DNA of 64,000 bases from positions 1,922,001 to 1,986,000 of the forward strand of contig NZ_CP133268.1 of NCBI RefSeq assembly GCF_030915385.1, given 5' to 3'. The notes beneath the pieces are model-generated. The model was not told where the DNA came from, made no database searches, and saw nothing but the letters and a program-made list of their open reading frames with translations. The stretch is from Neobacillus sp. PS3-12 (GTDB taxonomy: Bacteria; Bacillota; Bacilli; Bacillales; Cytobacillaceae). Every line of letters begins with the position of its first letter. The first letter of the stretch is position 1. Position numbers and translations under genes: made by a program. Positions 9,323 through 18,096 of this stretch are shown piece by piece.

Positions 9323-9352
9323 AGAAAAAGGACTTTGAAAAGTCCTTTCTTT
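9323..9352 (-). terminator. terminator after the Sel1-repeat gene
   Basis: AAAGGACTTT/AAAGTCCTTT stem, with T-rich flanks on both sides, four bases beyond the stop codon. Confidence 0.8.
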
Positions 9353-9356
9353 TACC

Positions 9357-9974
9357 TTAATTAAACCTACTCATATAATTGATAATTGCTTCAGGATTAC
9401 CTAATTCGGCTGCCTTGTTAATTAGTTCACAAGCTTCTTCAACCCTTTGCAGTTCTTCAAGTAAGAGTCCATAATGGAACATCGAGGGGGCATATAGATG
9501 ATCAACGGCAAACTGGAAGAACTTTTCGGCTTTTTTAATATCGGGTGTAATGACGTCATATCCGAGATGATAGATTCTGCCCAATAGATCTAATGCTTCA
9601 TTTACCCCTTGATTTGCGGATTGACCTAGCCAATAAATAGCTTGTTTAACGTCAAAATCTACACCTTGACCTTTAAAATACATGAATCCAAGATAGTATT
9701 CAGCAAGAGCATGTTCCTGTTCAGCCGCTGCGGAATAGTACTCGAATGCTTTTGTATAATTCTTTGAAATTTGTAGCTGTTTGTTCCCAAAATAATAAAG
9801 CTTTCCTAGTTCATACTCCGCTTTTGCAAACCCATTATTCGCCGATTGAAATAGACTTTCTAAGCCTTGCGCGTATCTTTCTTCCTTATGTAATTTTTTG
9901 TACTCATTGAATAACTCCTCGGCATTATTTGGCACTACTAGCTCCCTATTAAGTTCTGTTTCTACCATTTTCAA
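9357..9974 (-). CDS. Sel1-like / TPR repeat protein
   Basis: A 205-residue all-helical protein. Sel1-type repeats are seen as AEYELGKLYYFG, ALAEYYLGFMYFKGQGV, ALDLLGRIYHLGYD and APSMFHYGLLLEE, about 36 residues apart. Such solenoids mediate protein-protein contacts. There is no signal peptide or membrane helix. The start is ambiguous: TTG at 9974 is seven bases from GGAGGG, while an in-frame ATG lies two codons further on at 9968. It stands alone, so its partner is unknown. Confidence 0.82.
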   Translation of the reverse strand: MKMVETELNRELVVPNNAEELFNEYKKLHKEERYAQGLESLFQSANNGFAKAEYELGKLYYFGNKQLQISKNYTKAFEYYSAAAEQEHALAEYYLGFMYFKGQGVDFDVKQAIYWLGQSANQGVNEALDLLGRIYHLGYDVITPDIKKAEKFFQFAVDHLYAPSMFHYGLLLEELQRVEEACELINKAAELGNPEAIINYMSRFN

Positions 9975-10319
9975 TGAAGGTCCCTCCTAAAGTTTTTGTA
10001 GATTTACCTCTATTATTAGCGCGGACTCTGTAAAATGGTAGGAATACTTTTCTGCAATAAATAACAAAATTCATTATATTTTTTATACTCATATATTCGA
10101 AGTTTCCACTACCCTCATATTGATATTTTGCTATAAGTAATAGTTATCTAGATATAGCGTTAATATATTAAAAAGAACGGCGTAAAAAGGCCAAAAACCA
10201 GATGTGTATTTTTGGGTATAATTTGCTTATTACTGTCGATATTTGAGGACAAAATTAATTTCAATGAATCCGCTTTCATTTGATAGAATCAGTTTATCGT
10301 TAGTTAGGGGCGGATGAGG
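9975..10319. other. AT-rich intergenic region upstream of a Spo0E-like gene
   Basis: No gene seen. A TATAAT at about 10217 is a candidate -10 box, without a good -35. The rest shows nothing that I can support. Confidence 0.35.
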
Positions 10320-10472
10320 ATGAATAATGAATTACGTGAACTCATTGAACAGTTACGAAAAAAAATGGTTACTGTTGGCATGTCAGAAGGTTTTACATCT
10401 GAGGAAACGATAAAACTTAGCAAAAGGCTTGACTATTTAATCAATCTTCAAATGAAAAAGGTACCTGCATGA
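10320..10472 (+). CDS. Spo0E-family aspartyl phosphatase (50 aa)
   Basis: A 50-residue protein with the Spo0E-like helical hairpin and the signature S-x-x-L-D in IKLSKRLDYLIN (Ser 34 to Asp 38). Family members dephosphorylate Spo0A~P and so delay sporulation. The first helix is LRELIEQLRKKMVTVGM and the loop is SEGFTSEET. AGGGG lies nine bases upstream of ATG 10320; an in-frame ATG at 10314 abuts the ribosome binding site and is less likely. A strong terminator follows, so the gene is monocistronic. Confidence 0.85.
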   Translation: MNNELRELIEQLRKKMVTVGMSEGFTSEETIKLSKRLDYLINLQMKKVPA

Positions 10473-10480
10473 TACCTTAC

Positions 10481-10531
10481 AAAAAAGATGTTTGCGCCCC
10501 TCGGAATGGGAACCAGCAAACATCTTTTTTT
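10481..10531 (+). terminator. terminator after the Spo0E-like gene
   Basis: AAAAAAGATGTTTGC pairs perfectly with GCAAACATCTTTTTT, giving a long stem with a T-run of seven. Confidence 0.92.
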
Positions 10532-10698
10532 AACTCTAGTAAAGGATCATGTTAAAATTCATACGATTGTATTGTACCTTTCACTTCAGAATTGCCATAA
10601 ATGATATTAGAATAAGAAGGAAAAAATAATGTACAAAACAATTCTTTGAATGAAGAGAACTTGTGCAATTAGGTTTTTATATGAAGGAGATTTTAATC

Positions 10699-11661
10699 AT
10701 GTCAGATAACCATCACCATGGTCACGAACATGACCATGATCACGAGGATGTATTCCACTCCCACGCTCCAATTGGAAAAATGAAATTAGCTTTTTTCCTC
10801 ACATTAATCATTCTTATAGTTGAATTAATCGGAGGATTCATTTCCCATAGCTTGGCACTTCTTTCCGATGCAGGACATGTTGTAACAGACATTGCAGCAA
10901 TAGGATTGGCATGGTATGCCATGCACCAATCACAAAAACCAGCATCCGAAAAATTCACTTATGGGTATCACCGTTCGGGTATTTTGGCAGCGTTTGTTAA
11001 TGCAATGGCTTTAATTGTCATCGCCGTTGTGATTCTGTATGAAGCTATTGACCGTTTTAAAAATCCTGAGCCAGTGGGAAGCACCTGGATGTTCATTAGT
11101 GCCTCTGTTGGCTTAGTTATGAACCTCTATTTAGGCTTAGGCTTAAATAAGGAAGATAATATCAATGTAAAAAGTGCTGTACTTCATATGATTGGGGATG
11201 CGTTGGCTTCAGCTGGAGTTATTGTCGGAGGAATTATTATTTTATTAACTGGTTGGTATATCGTTGACCCAATTCTTAGTGTGCTGATTGCTATCTTGAT
11301 AGCCTTTGGTGCATGGAAGATTGTAAAACAAACCATAAGCATTTTAATGGAGGGTACTCCTAGAGGCATTTCCTTGGAGGAAATAATAGCGGAAATCCGT
11401 TCAAATAATGGGGTCCTTAATGTACACGACCTGCATGTTTGGAGCATCACTAGTGGTAAAAATGCTTTATCCTGCCACGTTGTTTTAAACAATCAAATCA
11501 GCTTCCAAGAGAGCCAGGTTATATTGAGAGAGATTGAACACAAACTACAACATTTAGGAATTGGCCACGCTACAATCCAAATGGAAAATGAACAACATCC
11601 TCACGATGAATCTGCGGTTTGCTCGCGGGAAAATAAACATGAGCATGAACACCATCACTAA
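10699..11661 (+). CDS. czcD: cation diffusion facilitator (CzcD-like Zn/Co/Cd exporter)
   Basis: A 320-residue CDF transporter exporting divalent metal ions in exchange for protons. The N-terminus is His-rich (HHHGHEHDHDHED), and so is the C-terminus (HEHEHHH). Six membrane helices follow, with the metal-site motif HSLALLSDAGHVVTD in helix 2 and HMIGDALASAGV in helix 5. A cytoplasmic C-terminal domain (about residue 205 on, HDLHVWSITSGK) completes it. The ATG at 10699 is preferred because AAGGAGA lies eight bases upstream. The His clusters suggest Zn or Co/Ni. No metal-responsive regulator is adjacent. Confidence 0.92.
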   Translation: MSDNHHHGHEHDHDHEDVFHSHAPIGKMKLAFFLTLIILIVELIGGFISHSLALLSDAGHVVTDIAAIGLAWYAMHQSQKPASEKFTYGYHRSGILAAFVNAMALIVIAVVILYEAIDRFKNPEPVGSTWMFISASVGLVMNLYLGLGLNKEDNINVKSAVLHMIGDALASAGVIVGGIIILLTGWYIVDPILSVLIAILIAFGAWKIVKQTISILMEGTPRGISLEEIIAEIRSNNGVLNVHDLHVWSITSGKNALSCHVVLNNQISFQESQVILREIEHKLQHLGIGHATIQMENEQHPHDESAVCSRENKHEHEHHH

Positions 11662-11676
11662 TCTAATTCAAACTAC

Positions 11677-11704
11677 AGAAAAAGCACCCAATCGGGTGCC
11701 TTCG
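11677..11704. terminator. bidirectional hairpin between czcD and a convergent small gene
   Basis: AGCACCC-AATC-GGGTGC forms a compact stem followed by TTCGTT on the plus strand and by TTTTTCTG on the minus strand. It overlaps the end of the downstream minus-strand gene. Confidence 0.7.
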
Positions 11705-11962
11705 TTACATACATTTCTTTACAATATAGATTAATTGTTTGGAGCTCGGGATGAAATAGGATCCACCGTCATTTCGATGGATAAAGGTTTCGATTCTACT
11801 TTTCACTAAATAGCGCGAGGACGCATCCTCATTTGGAAAACTAGAAGTATCCTCACATAACACAAATGCATTTTCCTTGTGGGTAACGATACTGGCAATT
11901 TCCTCGGACGTATAAATCGTTCCTTTTTCTAAATCATTCAGTTCGTTTTCAATGTATCCCAT
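11705..11962 (-). CDS. hypothetical protein (85 aa)
   Basis: ATG 11962 follows GGGAGG at a nine-base spacing. The 85-residue product is soluble, with an acidic N-terminus (MGYIENELNDLEKG) and a mixed alpha/beta look (SRYLVKSRIETFIHR). It has two Cys residues but no CxxC motif. I do not recognise the family. It shares a bidirectional terminator with czcD. Confidence 0.6.
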   Translation of the reverse strand: MGYIENELNDLEKGTIYTSEEIASIVTHKENAFVLCEDTSSFPNEDASSRYLVKSRIETFIHRNDGGSYFIPSSKQLIYIVKKCM

Positions 11963-12063
11963 TGCTCATTTCCTCCCTTTTTGCCTAAAAATTCGACCAA
12001 GGAAGGAAAATTTCCTGCATAAAAAATCTGACAAATTTATTAATAATTTGCGGTGATCAGCTC

Positions 12064-12570
12064 TTACTTTTCCACACCTATGATTCCTTTAATTTCTCTG
12101 ATTTGTTCAATATGACGCTGCTCATGCATATATAATAATTCAATCCACTGGTCCAGAGGTATTTTCCCAAAAATAGGGTGCCTTGCATATTTTTCCGTTA
12201 ATATGGAGCTATCTTTAATTGTACTTAGTACAGCCAACAAATCTTTTCTTGACTCACTTAACCGTTCAATCACCTGCTGTACTTCAATCTGTTCTGAATT
12301 TGGTATGACAATTTCAGGAGCATCAATTTTTTGCTTTCGATCCATGACAAAGCTAAGATCTTTCCGCTCAATTTTTTGATCTTCTTTTTTTAGCCCATAA
12401 ACAATTGCCTTTGTAAAAGCTATTTCCACTAAAATTAAATGATCACATACTTGAGCAGCACTCCAGTTGTTCTGATCTGGTTTTTTGTTAAATTCATCAA
12501 TACGAAATGGCCGAATTTCATTTAGCAATCTGTTTCTTGTCTCCAAAAGATTATCTTTAAATTGATTCAT
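12064..12570 (-). CDS. DinB-family (DinB_2) protein
   Basis: A 168-residue four-helix-bundle protein. The metal-binding His pattern of the DinB/YfiT superfamily is visible: His in QVCDHLILVE and two in MHEQRHIEQI. These proteins include thiol-dependent S-transferases (such as bacillithiol-dependent ones), which could link it to the GST-like enzyme two genes upstream, an inference. The start follows AAAAGGGGGATTCT. It is the last gene of a three-gene minus-strand operon; the gap to the upstream GNAT gene is 12 bases. Confidence 0.85.
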   Translation of the reverse strand: MNQFKDNLLETRNRLLNEIRPFRIDEFNKKPDQNNWSAAQVCDHLILVEIAFTKAIVYGLKKEDQKIERKDLSFVMDRKQKIDAPEIVIPNSEQIEVQQVIERLSESRKDLLAVLSTIKDSSILTEKYARHPIFGKIPLDQWIELLYMHEQRHIEQIREIKGIIGVEK

Positions 12571-12582
12571 AGAATCCCCCTT

Positions 12583-13083
12583 TTAGAAAAAAAGCCGATA
12601 TGCTTTCACGATAATTCCATCCCCTTCAGGTTCAAAATCCAGTTGAGGTAAACGTTCAAAACCAAGGTGTCCATATAATCTCCTTGCACCGTCCATAAAT
12701 TCTCCTGTATGCAAACCAATCGAACGGAACCCTTTCTCTTTGGAGCGCTCGATACATTCAGATATAAGCTTGGTAGCTGCCCCTTTGCCACGGGCTTCCG
12801 GTGCAACAGCTAGCATTCTGATTTCTGGATATTCCAACTCCTCCACTTGCCCGCCATATGCGTCAATTTTTGCTGGAAACAAGGACACACTGCCTGCAAT
12901 TTTTCCATCCAACATCGCAACAATCTGTTCAACACCAGGCTGTACATCCGTGTCTGACAAAAGCATCTGTTTTAGAGCGAGCCAATGTCCTTCTGGAATT
13001 CTCTTAGCATGTTCTTCGTACGCAAGAACTCTTTTTTCTCGTATTATAGCTAGTTCATCATCATGAGCATCACGAATGATCAT
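12583..13083 (-). CDS. GNAT family N-acetyltransferase
   Basis: A 166-residue GNAT protein. The acetyl-CoA site is seen as EIRMLAVAPEARGKGAATKL (motif A, with R-x-x-G-x-G/A), followed by GFRSIGLHTGEFMDGARRLY and GHLGFERLP. The substrate is unknown. The start follows GTTGGGGGTTAAGGA. It lies 15 bases after the GST-like gene and 12 before the DinB-like gene, so all three are very likely one transcript. Confidence 0.88.
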   Translation of the reverse strand: MIIRDAHDDELAIIREKRVLAYEEHAKRIPEGHWLALKQMLLSDTDVQPGVEQIVAMLDGKIAGSVSLFPAKIDAYGGQVEELEYPEIRMLAVAPEARGKGAATKLISECIERSKEKGFRSIGLHTGEFMDGARRLYGHLGFERLPQLDFEPEGDGIIVKAYRLFF

Positions 13084-13098
13084 TCCTTAACCCCCAAC

Positions 13099-14082
13099 TC
13101 AATGTATTAAAAATTTTTCTTCCTTATGACTCAAACTTTCACGGTTATGCGGGGAATGAAGTCCTGACATGTCCGGGCCTTTCGGCAGAATGTTTTGACC
13201 CTTTTGGTCATCTGCTGCAATGTGGTGTGATAAATGGTAGTGTTTTTTAATCGCATCGAAATCAGTCGTATCCCCAAAACCTGTTGTTTGGTATAAATCT
13301 TTTAGGTAGCCCCATAAATTTGGAAAGTCCACAATTCGGTTCCGATTGGCTTTGAAGGCTGAATAATAAGCGACATCGAAGCGGATTAACGTAGCGTATA
13401 ACCTTACATCAGAGTCTGTAATATAATCCCCGAATAAAAATCGTTGATTGGCCAAGCGTCCCTCTAATTCATCCAATCTTGCAAATAGCTTGTCATACGC
13501 TAGTTCATAGACTTCTTGAGAGCGGGCAAATCCACATTTATATACGCCATTGTTTACATCATGAAAAATCGTATCGTTTAATCGGTCAATTTCCTGCCTT
13601 AGCGATTCAGGATAAAGGCTCGGAGCATTTTCTTTATAAAACGGCGACCAAACCGTTTCCAGATAGTTTGTTAGTTTGAAATAATCATTATTAACCACTT
13701 TTTGTTCCACTACATCTACTATTACTGGAACAGTGGGCCTGCCACTATAATTGGCTTCCGTTTTTTTGTAAATTTCGCTTAAATAACGAATTCCTAAAAC
13801 GGGGTCAACCCCATCGGGATCTAAGGAAAATTCCCAATCAACATGCGGGAGCTTTGGGCGCATTGGACTTGCTGTGCCTAAACTGATGATATTCTCTAAT
13901 CCCAGGACTCTACGGACAATGACTGAACGATGTGCCCAGGGACAAACTGCTGACCATAATAGCCTGTACCTTCCAGCTTCAATTGGAAGTTCACCTGGAT
14001 TCGTTCCAAACGGAATTGTAAAGCGGTTCGTTTGGCGCTTAAAAGAACCATCCGCTGCAATTTCCTGAATATGTTGGGACAT
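13099..14082 (-). CDS. glutathionyl-hydroquinone reductase-like GST (Xi class, YqjG/ECM4 type)
   Basis: A 327-residue protein matching Xi-class glutathione transferases. The catalytic motif CPWAHRSVIVRR lies near residue 48, followed by the thioredoxin-like N-domain and an all-helical C-domain (LFGDYITDSDVRLYATLIRFD). Enzymes of this class reduce glutathionyl-hydroquinones through the CPWAH Cys. Bacilli normally use bacillithiol rather than glutathione, so the natural thiol is uncertain. GAGGGTG precedes the ATG. It is the first gene of the GST-GNAT-DinB operon. Confidence 0.9.
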   Translation of the reverse strand: MSQHIQEIAADGSFKRQTNRFTIPFGTNPGELPIEAGRYRLLWSAVCPWAHRSVIVRRVLGLENIISLGTASPMRPKLPHVDWEFSLDPDGVDPVLGIRYLSEIYKKTEANYSGRPTVPVIVDVVEQKVVNNDYFKLTNYLETVWSPFYKENAPSLYPESLRQEIDRLNDTIFHDVNNGVYKCGFARSQEVYELAYDKLFARLDELEGRLANQRFLFGDYITDSDVRLYATLIRFDVAYYSAFKANRNRIVDFPNLWGYLKDLYQTTGFGDTTDFDAIKKHYHLSHHIAADDQKGQNILPKGPDMSGLHSPHNRESLSHKEEKFLIH

Positions 14083-14151
14083 GGATCTTCACCCTCTCAC
14101 TTTTTTATAAATCTATTAAAATTTGGCCTTTTTCATTCCTTAGCCCTATTC

Positions 14152-14312
14152 ATTCCACTTCTCTCGACTTTCCACCAAGCACGGGAACGATTAGCTCATA
14201 TTGGTTCCACTTTTCCGACTTTCCATCGAGAACAGGAACGATTAGCTCTTATTCGTTCCACTTCTCCCGTCTTTCCACTGAGCACAGGAACAAATAGCTC
14301 TTTATTGTTCTA
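14152..14312. repeat. 52-bp-period intergenic repeat, GTTCCACTTCTC/GGAACGATTAGCTC family, copy 2
   Basis: TTCCAC recurs at 14153, 14205 and 14256, and a related GTTCTA at 14307, with spacings of 52, 51 and 52 bp. The units share GGAACGATTAGCTC with the repeat at 9141-9290. GGAAC and GTTCC form an inverted pair around each GATTAGCTC segment. The repeat sits between the tandem MocR and GST-like genes. Confidence 0.88.
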
Positions 14313-14335
14313 TGTTTCTATATCTACCAACATTC

Positions 14336-15772
14336 TTATATAACCCGTGCCACAACCTCCGCAAATCTCGATATCGCTTCTCTGATCAATTCTTTTTCCA
14401 AATGGGCATACGTAAACCGAACATATCCGTTCGGAGCGCCATAGACACTTCCAGGCATAAACAATACTTTGTTTTTGATGGCCTCATCTACTAGTTTATG
14501 GTCATCCACTTTCCCCTTGATTTTGCACCAGATGTGCAGTCCCCCATTCGGGACCGTAAATTCTACTTTTTCCCCGAGCATTTCATGTAAAGCTGTCGCC
14601 ATTACATCTCTCCGCTCCATCAATTCGCCGCGCAGAAAGGAAATATGCTTTGAATACTCATCTGATAGTAAAAACTGATTGGCGATCAGCTGTGGAAAAA
14701 TGCTTAGGCCAAAGTCGATCTGCTGGCGGGCATCCGCCAAACGATTAATAACCGATTGTGGGCCAATAATCCAGCCGATCCGCAAACTCGAAGCAATCAC
14801 CTTGGAGAGCGAACCTACATACAGCACGTTACCACTCCGATCATATGCTTTAATCGGAGGGTGGTTCTCCCCATTAAAGGACAGCAAACTGACCGGGTCA
14901 TCTTCGACAATCGGAATCCCAAGTTCTGCAGAAATCTCTAAGACTTTTTTTCTGCGAGCCTCGGGAAGAACAGTGCCCGTCGGACTTTGGTAAGTTGGAT
15001 TTAAAAAAATCATTCGAATTTGGTGTTTCCGATGCAATGCCTCAATATCATTAGGGTTAACCCCATACTCGTCCATCGGCAGCCCGAAAATACGCAGGCC
15101 CGCTGATTGAAACAATGGCAGGGAATAACAATAAGAAGGCGCTTCGATGGCAACCGCATCACCTGGATTAAGCAAGCATTGGGTAATCAAATGAATGGCT
15201 TGCTGGGCCCCTGATGTTATTAAAATTGATGAGCTGGTAGTTTGGATATTGTGATAGTTTTTCACATAGTCACCAAGAGTCTCACGCAATGGAAGATGCC
15301 CCTGTGGATGCACATAACCCAGATTACTGGGAAACGTTTGTTCAGCGAACGATGCTTGTAAAAAATGTGCAGGGAATAAGTCTGCAGATAGTTCTCCGCT
15401 CGACATATTCAACCCGTCTTGCATCTGCTTCGCCTCTTCACGAATTCGGCGGATTAATGGATATGTAGGTAAAAATGATCCTCCCTCAATATATTTCCGC
15501 CAATTGGTCACACCTTTCGGAAGGATCCCCCATTTATGTGTACTCACACGAGTGCCGCTGCCTTTTTTTCTTTCCACTAACCCGGACGCTTGGAGTTCAT
15601 CGTACACATGAACAATCGTCATCCGATTGACGTCTAATCGCTCAGCCAATTTCCGTTCGGACGGTAATACGCTACCAGGCGGAAATTCGCCGTATGAAAT
15701 TTTTTCTTCAATAATTTCAAATATTTGCTGATAGAGAGGTTTACTCGCCTGGCGATCAATTTTCCACTCCAT
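14336..15772 (-). CDS. MocR/GntR-family PLP-dependent transcriptional regulator
   Basis: A 478-residue fusion of an N-terminal GntR winged helix (residues 1-75, PLYQQIFEIIEEKISYGEFPPGSVLPSERKLA split over two segments) and a class-I aminotransferase-like domain (about 110-478). The PLP lysine is expected in YVGSLSKVIASSLRIGW, and NPTYQSPTGTV carries the cofactor-contacting Asn. MocR proteins typically activate or repress an adjacent, divergent gene in response to an amino compound. The divergent gene is a BenE-type transporter 149 bp away, so that is the likely target. GGTGG precedes the ATG. Confidence 0.93.
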   Translation of the reverse strand: MEWKIDRQASKPLYQQIFEIIEEKISYGEFPPGSVLPSERKLAERLDVNRMTIVHVYDELQASGLVERKKGSGTRVSTHKWGILPKGVTNWRKYIEGGSFLPTYPLIRRIREEAKQMQDGLNMSSGELSADLFPAHFLQASFAEQTFPSNLGYVHPQGHLPLRETLGDYVKNYHNIQTTSSSILITSGAQQAIHLITQCLLNPGDAVAIEAPSYCYSLPLFQSAGLRIFGLPMDEYGVNPNDIEALHRKHQIRMIFLNPTYQSPTGTVLPEARRKKVLEISAELGIPIVEDDPVSLLSFNGENHPPIKAYDRSGNVLYVGSLSKVIASSLRIGWIIGPQSVINRLADARQQIDFGLSIFPQLIANQFLLSDEYSKHISFLRGELMERRDVMATALHEMLGEKVEFTVPNGGLHIWCKIKGKVDDHKLVDEAIKNKVLFMPGSVYGAPNGYVRFTYAHLEKELIREAISRFAEVVARVI

Positions 15773-15800
15773 GATTGGTCCACCTCAGGTCTTTTTAAAA

Positions 15801-15875
15801 ATTGGATTAGTCCACCATCATCCGATTGGATGAGTACAATAGCGATTTTTTAAATTATCATAATATTACAAGTTT
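15801..15875. promoter_or_regulatory. candidate MocR operator and benE promoter
   Basis: ATTGGAT is directly repeated at 15801 and 15825, and CATCC-GATT-GGATG forms an inverted repeat at 15819-15832. Direct repeats are typical MocR sites. Downstream, TTATCA and TATAAA are separated by 17 bases and could be the -35 and -10 of the transporter gene. The assignment is inference from position and pattern. Confidence 0.45.
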
Positions 15876-15921
15876 AGTATAAAAGTATATTTATTGAAAG
15901 GGAACTTTCTAGGAGGTACCA

Positions 15922-17157
15922 ATGAAACAGAATTTTCAAGACTTACGTCACAATCTAAATGTTAATACGGTTAGTGCCGGATTAGTTGCCGCAATCTTTG
16001 GCTGTACGGGTCCAGCGTTAATCATTATTGGAGGAGCCACTTCCGGCGGCTTGACCCATACGCAAACCATCAGCTGGATTTTTGCGACATATTTTTTCAG
16101 TGGATTACTTGGGATCTTTTTGGCATTAAAGTTTCGCCAGCCAATCTGCGGTGCCCACTCCATTGCAGGAGCCGTGTTGGTGGTCGGGTCATTGAGCCAT
16201 TTTTCAATCAATGAAGCAATTGGAGCCTATATCGTGGCAAATGTCCTTGTTTTTCTACTAGGGGCATCTGGTTTAATCGATAAAGTGATGAAATGGATTC
16301 CGCTTCCAATCGTCATGGGAATGATTGTTGGGGTCATGATCCGCTTCGCAACCGGCATGATTACATCCGTTACCGTTTCACCGCTGCTGGCAGGTTCAGC
16401 TATTTTAGTATTTTTGCTTTCAACTCGCTTTTTGAAAAAAGTGCCGCCTGTTTTATCAGCTCTAGTAATATCTGTGCTGCTGGCCGTGGTTACACACTCT
16501 TTTCATATCAAAAATTTTCAAAGTGCACTTGTCCTTCCACATGTAGTGATGCCAACTTTTAGTATAAATGCCATCGTTTCCATTGGAATTCCGCTGGCAT
16601 TGCTGATCATTTGTACGGAAAATGCCCAAGCATCTGGGGTGTTAATGGCTCAAGGCTATAATCCGCCAAACAGCGCCATGGCTGTTTACGGTGCCATGGT
16701 TGGACTGGTCGGCTCCTTCTTTGGGGCCCATGCCATCAATATTGCTGGTCCGATGACAGCAATTTGTTCAGCAAAAGAAACAGGTGAAAAAGAAGGCCGC
16801 TATGCTGCATCCGTTTCAAATGGATTTTTCTTTTCGGTCTTTGGACTGTTTGCAGCATTTGTCGTTCCATTTGTTGTTGCAATGCCAAGTGTCATTGTTT
16901 CCGTCATCGCCGGGCTTGCGATGCTTGGAGTTTTAACCAATTCATTAAAATCTGCTTTTTCTGCTAATAAATTTCAAATGGGTGCCTTCTTTGCAATGAT
17001 TATTGGGATGTCTGGTGTTCACTTTTTCAATATCGGTGCTCCATTATGGGCGATTGTCGGCAGTTTAATCGTTTCATTTTTAATTGAAGGTCACCACTTT
17101 GCTTTCAAACCAAAACGTGAAAAAGCAAATGAACTATCCATTGAAACGACTGCTTGA
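15922..17157 (+). CDS. BenE-family benzoate/H+ symporter-like transporter
   Basis: A 411-residue integral membrane protein with about 11-12 helices. The start (VNTVSAGLVAAIFGCTGPAL) and the conserved GAHSIAGAVLVVGSLS and FFGAHAINIAGPMTAICS segments match the BenE family of aromatic-acid:proton symporters. AGGAGGTACC precedes the ATG. No aromatic-degradation genes are adjacent, so benzoate as substrate is only a family-level guess. The divergent MocR regulator suggests an amine-linked or vitamin-like inducer instead. Confidence 0.85.
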   Translation: MKQNFQDLRHNLNVNTVSAGLVAAIFGCTGPALIIIGGATSGGLTHTQTISWIFATYFFSGLLGIFLALKFRQPICGAHSIAGAVLVVGSLSHFSINEAIGAYIVANVLVFLLGASGLIDKVMKWIPLPIVMGMIVGVMIRFATGMITSVTVSPLLAGSAILVFLLSTRFLKKVPPVLSALVISVLLAVVTHSFHIKNFQSALVLPHVVMPTFSINAIVSIGIPLALLIICTENAQASGVLMAQGYNPPNSAMAVYGAMVGLVGSFFGAHAINIAGPMTAICSAKETGEKEGRYAASVSNGFFFSVFGLFAAFVVPFVVAMPSVIVSVIAGLAMLGVLTNSLKSAFSANKFQMGAFFAMIIGMSGVHFFNIGAPLWAIVGSLIVSFLIEGHHFAFKPKREKANELSIETTA

Positions 17158-17162
17158 TTTTT

Positions 17163-17194
17163 GAAAATCCTTTTCTTTCGGGAAAAGGATTTTC
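17163..17194 (+). terminator. terminator after the BenE-like gene
   Basis: GAAAATCCTTTTC-TTTCG-GGAAAAGGATTTTC forms a 13-bp stem with a TCTTG tail, six bases after the stop codon. Confidence 0.85.
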
Positions 17195-17239
17195 TCTTGT
17201 AGTTTGAATCCGCAGAATAAGAATAAAGGACGTGTAGTT

Positions 17240-17905
17240 GTGGGTAAAAGAATTGCGGTTTATTTAATCGGTTTAGCGTTGAATGCATTGGGTATAGCAT
17301 TTATCATACATTCATCAGTTGGGGCAGGTTCTTGGGATGCCGTTGCGATTGGCGCCCAGCACTATGTAGGATTCACCATCGGCATCTGCTCAGTCATTAT
17401 TCAGGTTCTTGTTGTTTTTACTACCAAAATAATAGAAAGAAAAAGACTTCAATATGGCGCGATTATAGCAATCACGATCCGAAGTATGTTTTTAGACGCC
17501 TGGACATATCTTGTATTTAATCATCTTAAGAGTCCCACCTCTTGGGAAATGCAGTGGATGTACTTTCTATTGGGGACCCTTTCGGTAGGGGTTGGAATCG
17601 GAATGTATATAGAAGCTCATTTTCCAAAGTCCCCAATCGATGGGCTGATGCTGGCAATACATCATCGATTTCATTGGAGTATTAATTTTTCAAGAATCGT
17701 TTGTGAAGGCGCTGGTGTTCTATTAGGTTTTATCCTTGGAGGGCCTGTTGGATTAGGGACCATTATTATTGCACTTGGTGTTGGGAAAGTGATTCAATAT
17801 GTTAATAGTAAAGTGAAAAGGATATTAAATACTGAAGAGTGGGTTTCTCCGAAGGATTATCGGCAGACTGATCATTTTTTACGGCCTGTAGGTCGTAAAA
17901 TTTAA
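17240..17905 (+). CDS. YczE/YitT-like membrane protein
   Basis: A 221-residue protein with about five membrane helices. VGAGSWDAVAIG near the N-terminus and FPKSPIDGLMLAIHHRF resemble the YczE/YyaS subgroup of membrane proteins of unknown function. GTG 17240 is preferred as start because AAAGGA lies nine bases upstream; a TTG at 17204 would sit directly on the end of the preceding terminator. The gene is followed by a fragment of a VOC-fold gene. Confidence 0.78.
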   Translation: MGKRIAVYLIGLALNALGIAFIIHSSVGAGSWDAVAIGAQHYVGFTIGICSVIIQVLVVFTTKIIERKRLQYGAIIAITIRSMFLDAWTYLVFNHLKSPTSWEMQWMYFLLGTLSVGVGIGMYIEAHFPKSPIDGLMLAIHHRFHWSINFSRIVCEGAGVLLGFILGGPVGLGTIIIALGVGKVIQYVNSKVKRILNTEEWVSPKDYRQTDHFLRPVGRKI

Positions 17906-17933
17906 AAAGCCAAAAAAGAAGGTGGGTGAATTC

Positions 17934-18047
17934 ATGATAAAAGGTCCTGATGGTAACTCTCTGGAATTCATTGCTCCTTTAAGATTGGATGTCGAAGAAG
18001 ATCTTCCAATGATGTCTTTAGAGGAATGGTTTAAACAAAATCCTTAA
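17934..18047 (+). pseudogene. C-terminal fragment of a VOC/glyoxalase-fold protein
   Basis: A 37-residue frame whose start, GPDGNSLEFIAPL, is the last beta-strand signature of vicinal-oxygen-chelate proteins, normally found about 30 residues from their C-terminus. The rest (LPMMSLEEWF) also fits such a tail. The N-terminal 90 or so residues are absent. An AAGGTGGGTG ribosome binding site happens to precede the ATG, so a short peptide could still be made. It is most likely a deletion remnant. Confidence 0.6.
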
Positions 18048-18053
18048 CCTTAG

Positions 18054-18096
18054 AAAAATCAACGCTCAGAGCCGATTCCCTAAGCGTTGATTTTTT
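18054..18096. terminator. bidirectional terminator
   Basis: AAAAATCAACGCT pairs with AGCGTTGATTTTT, with A/T runs on both sides. It abuts the stop codon of the minus-strand 53-residue membrane protein and also follows the VOC fragment. Confidence 0.9.
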
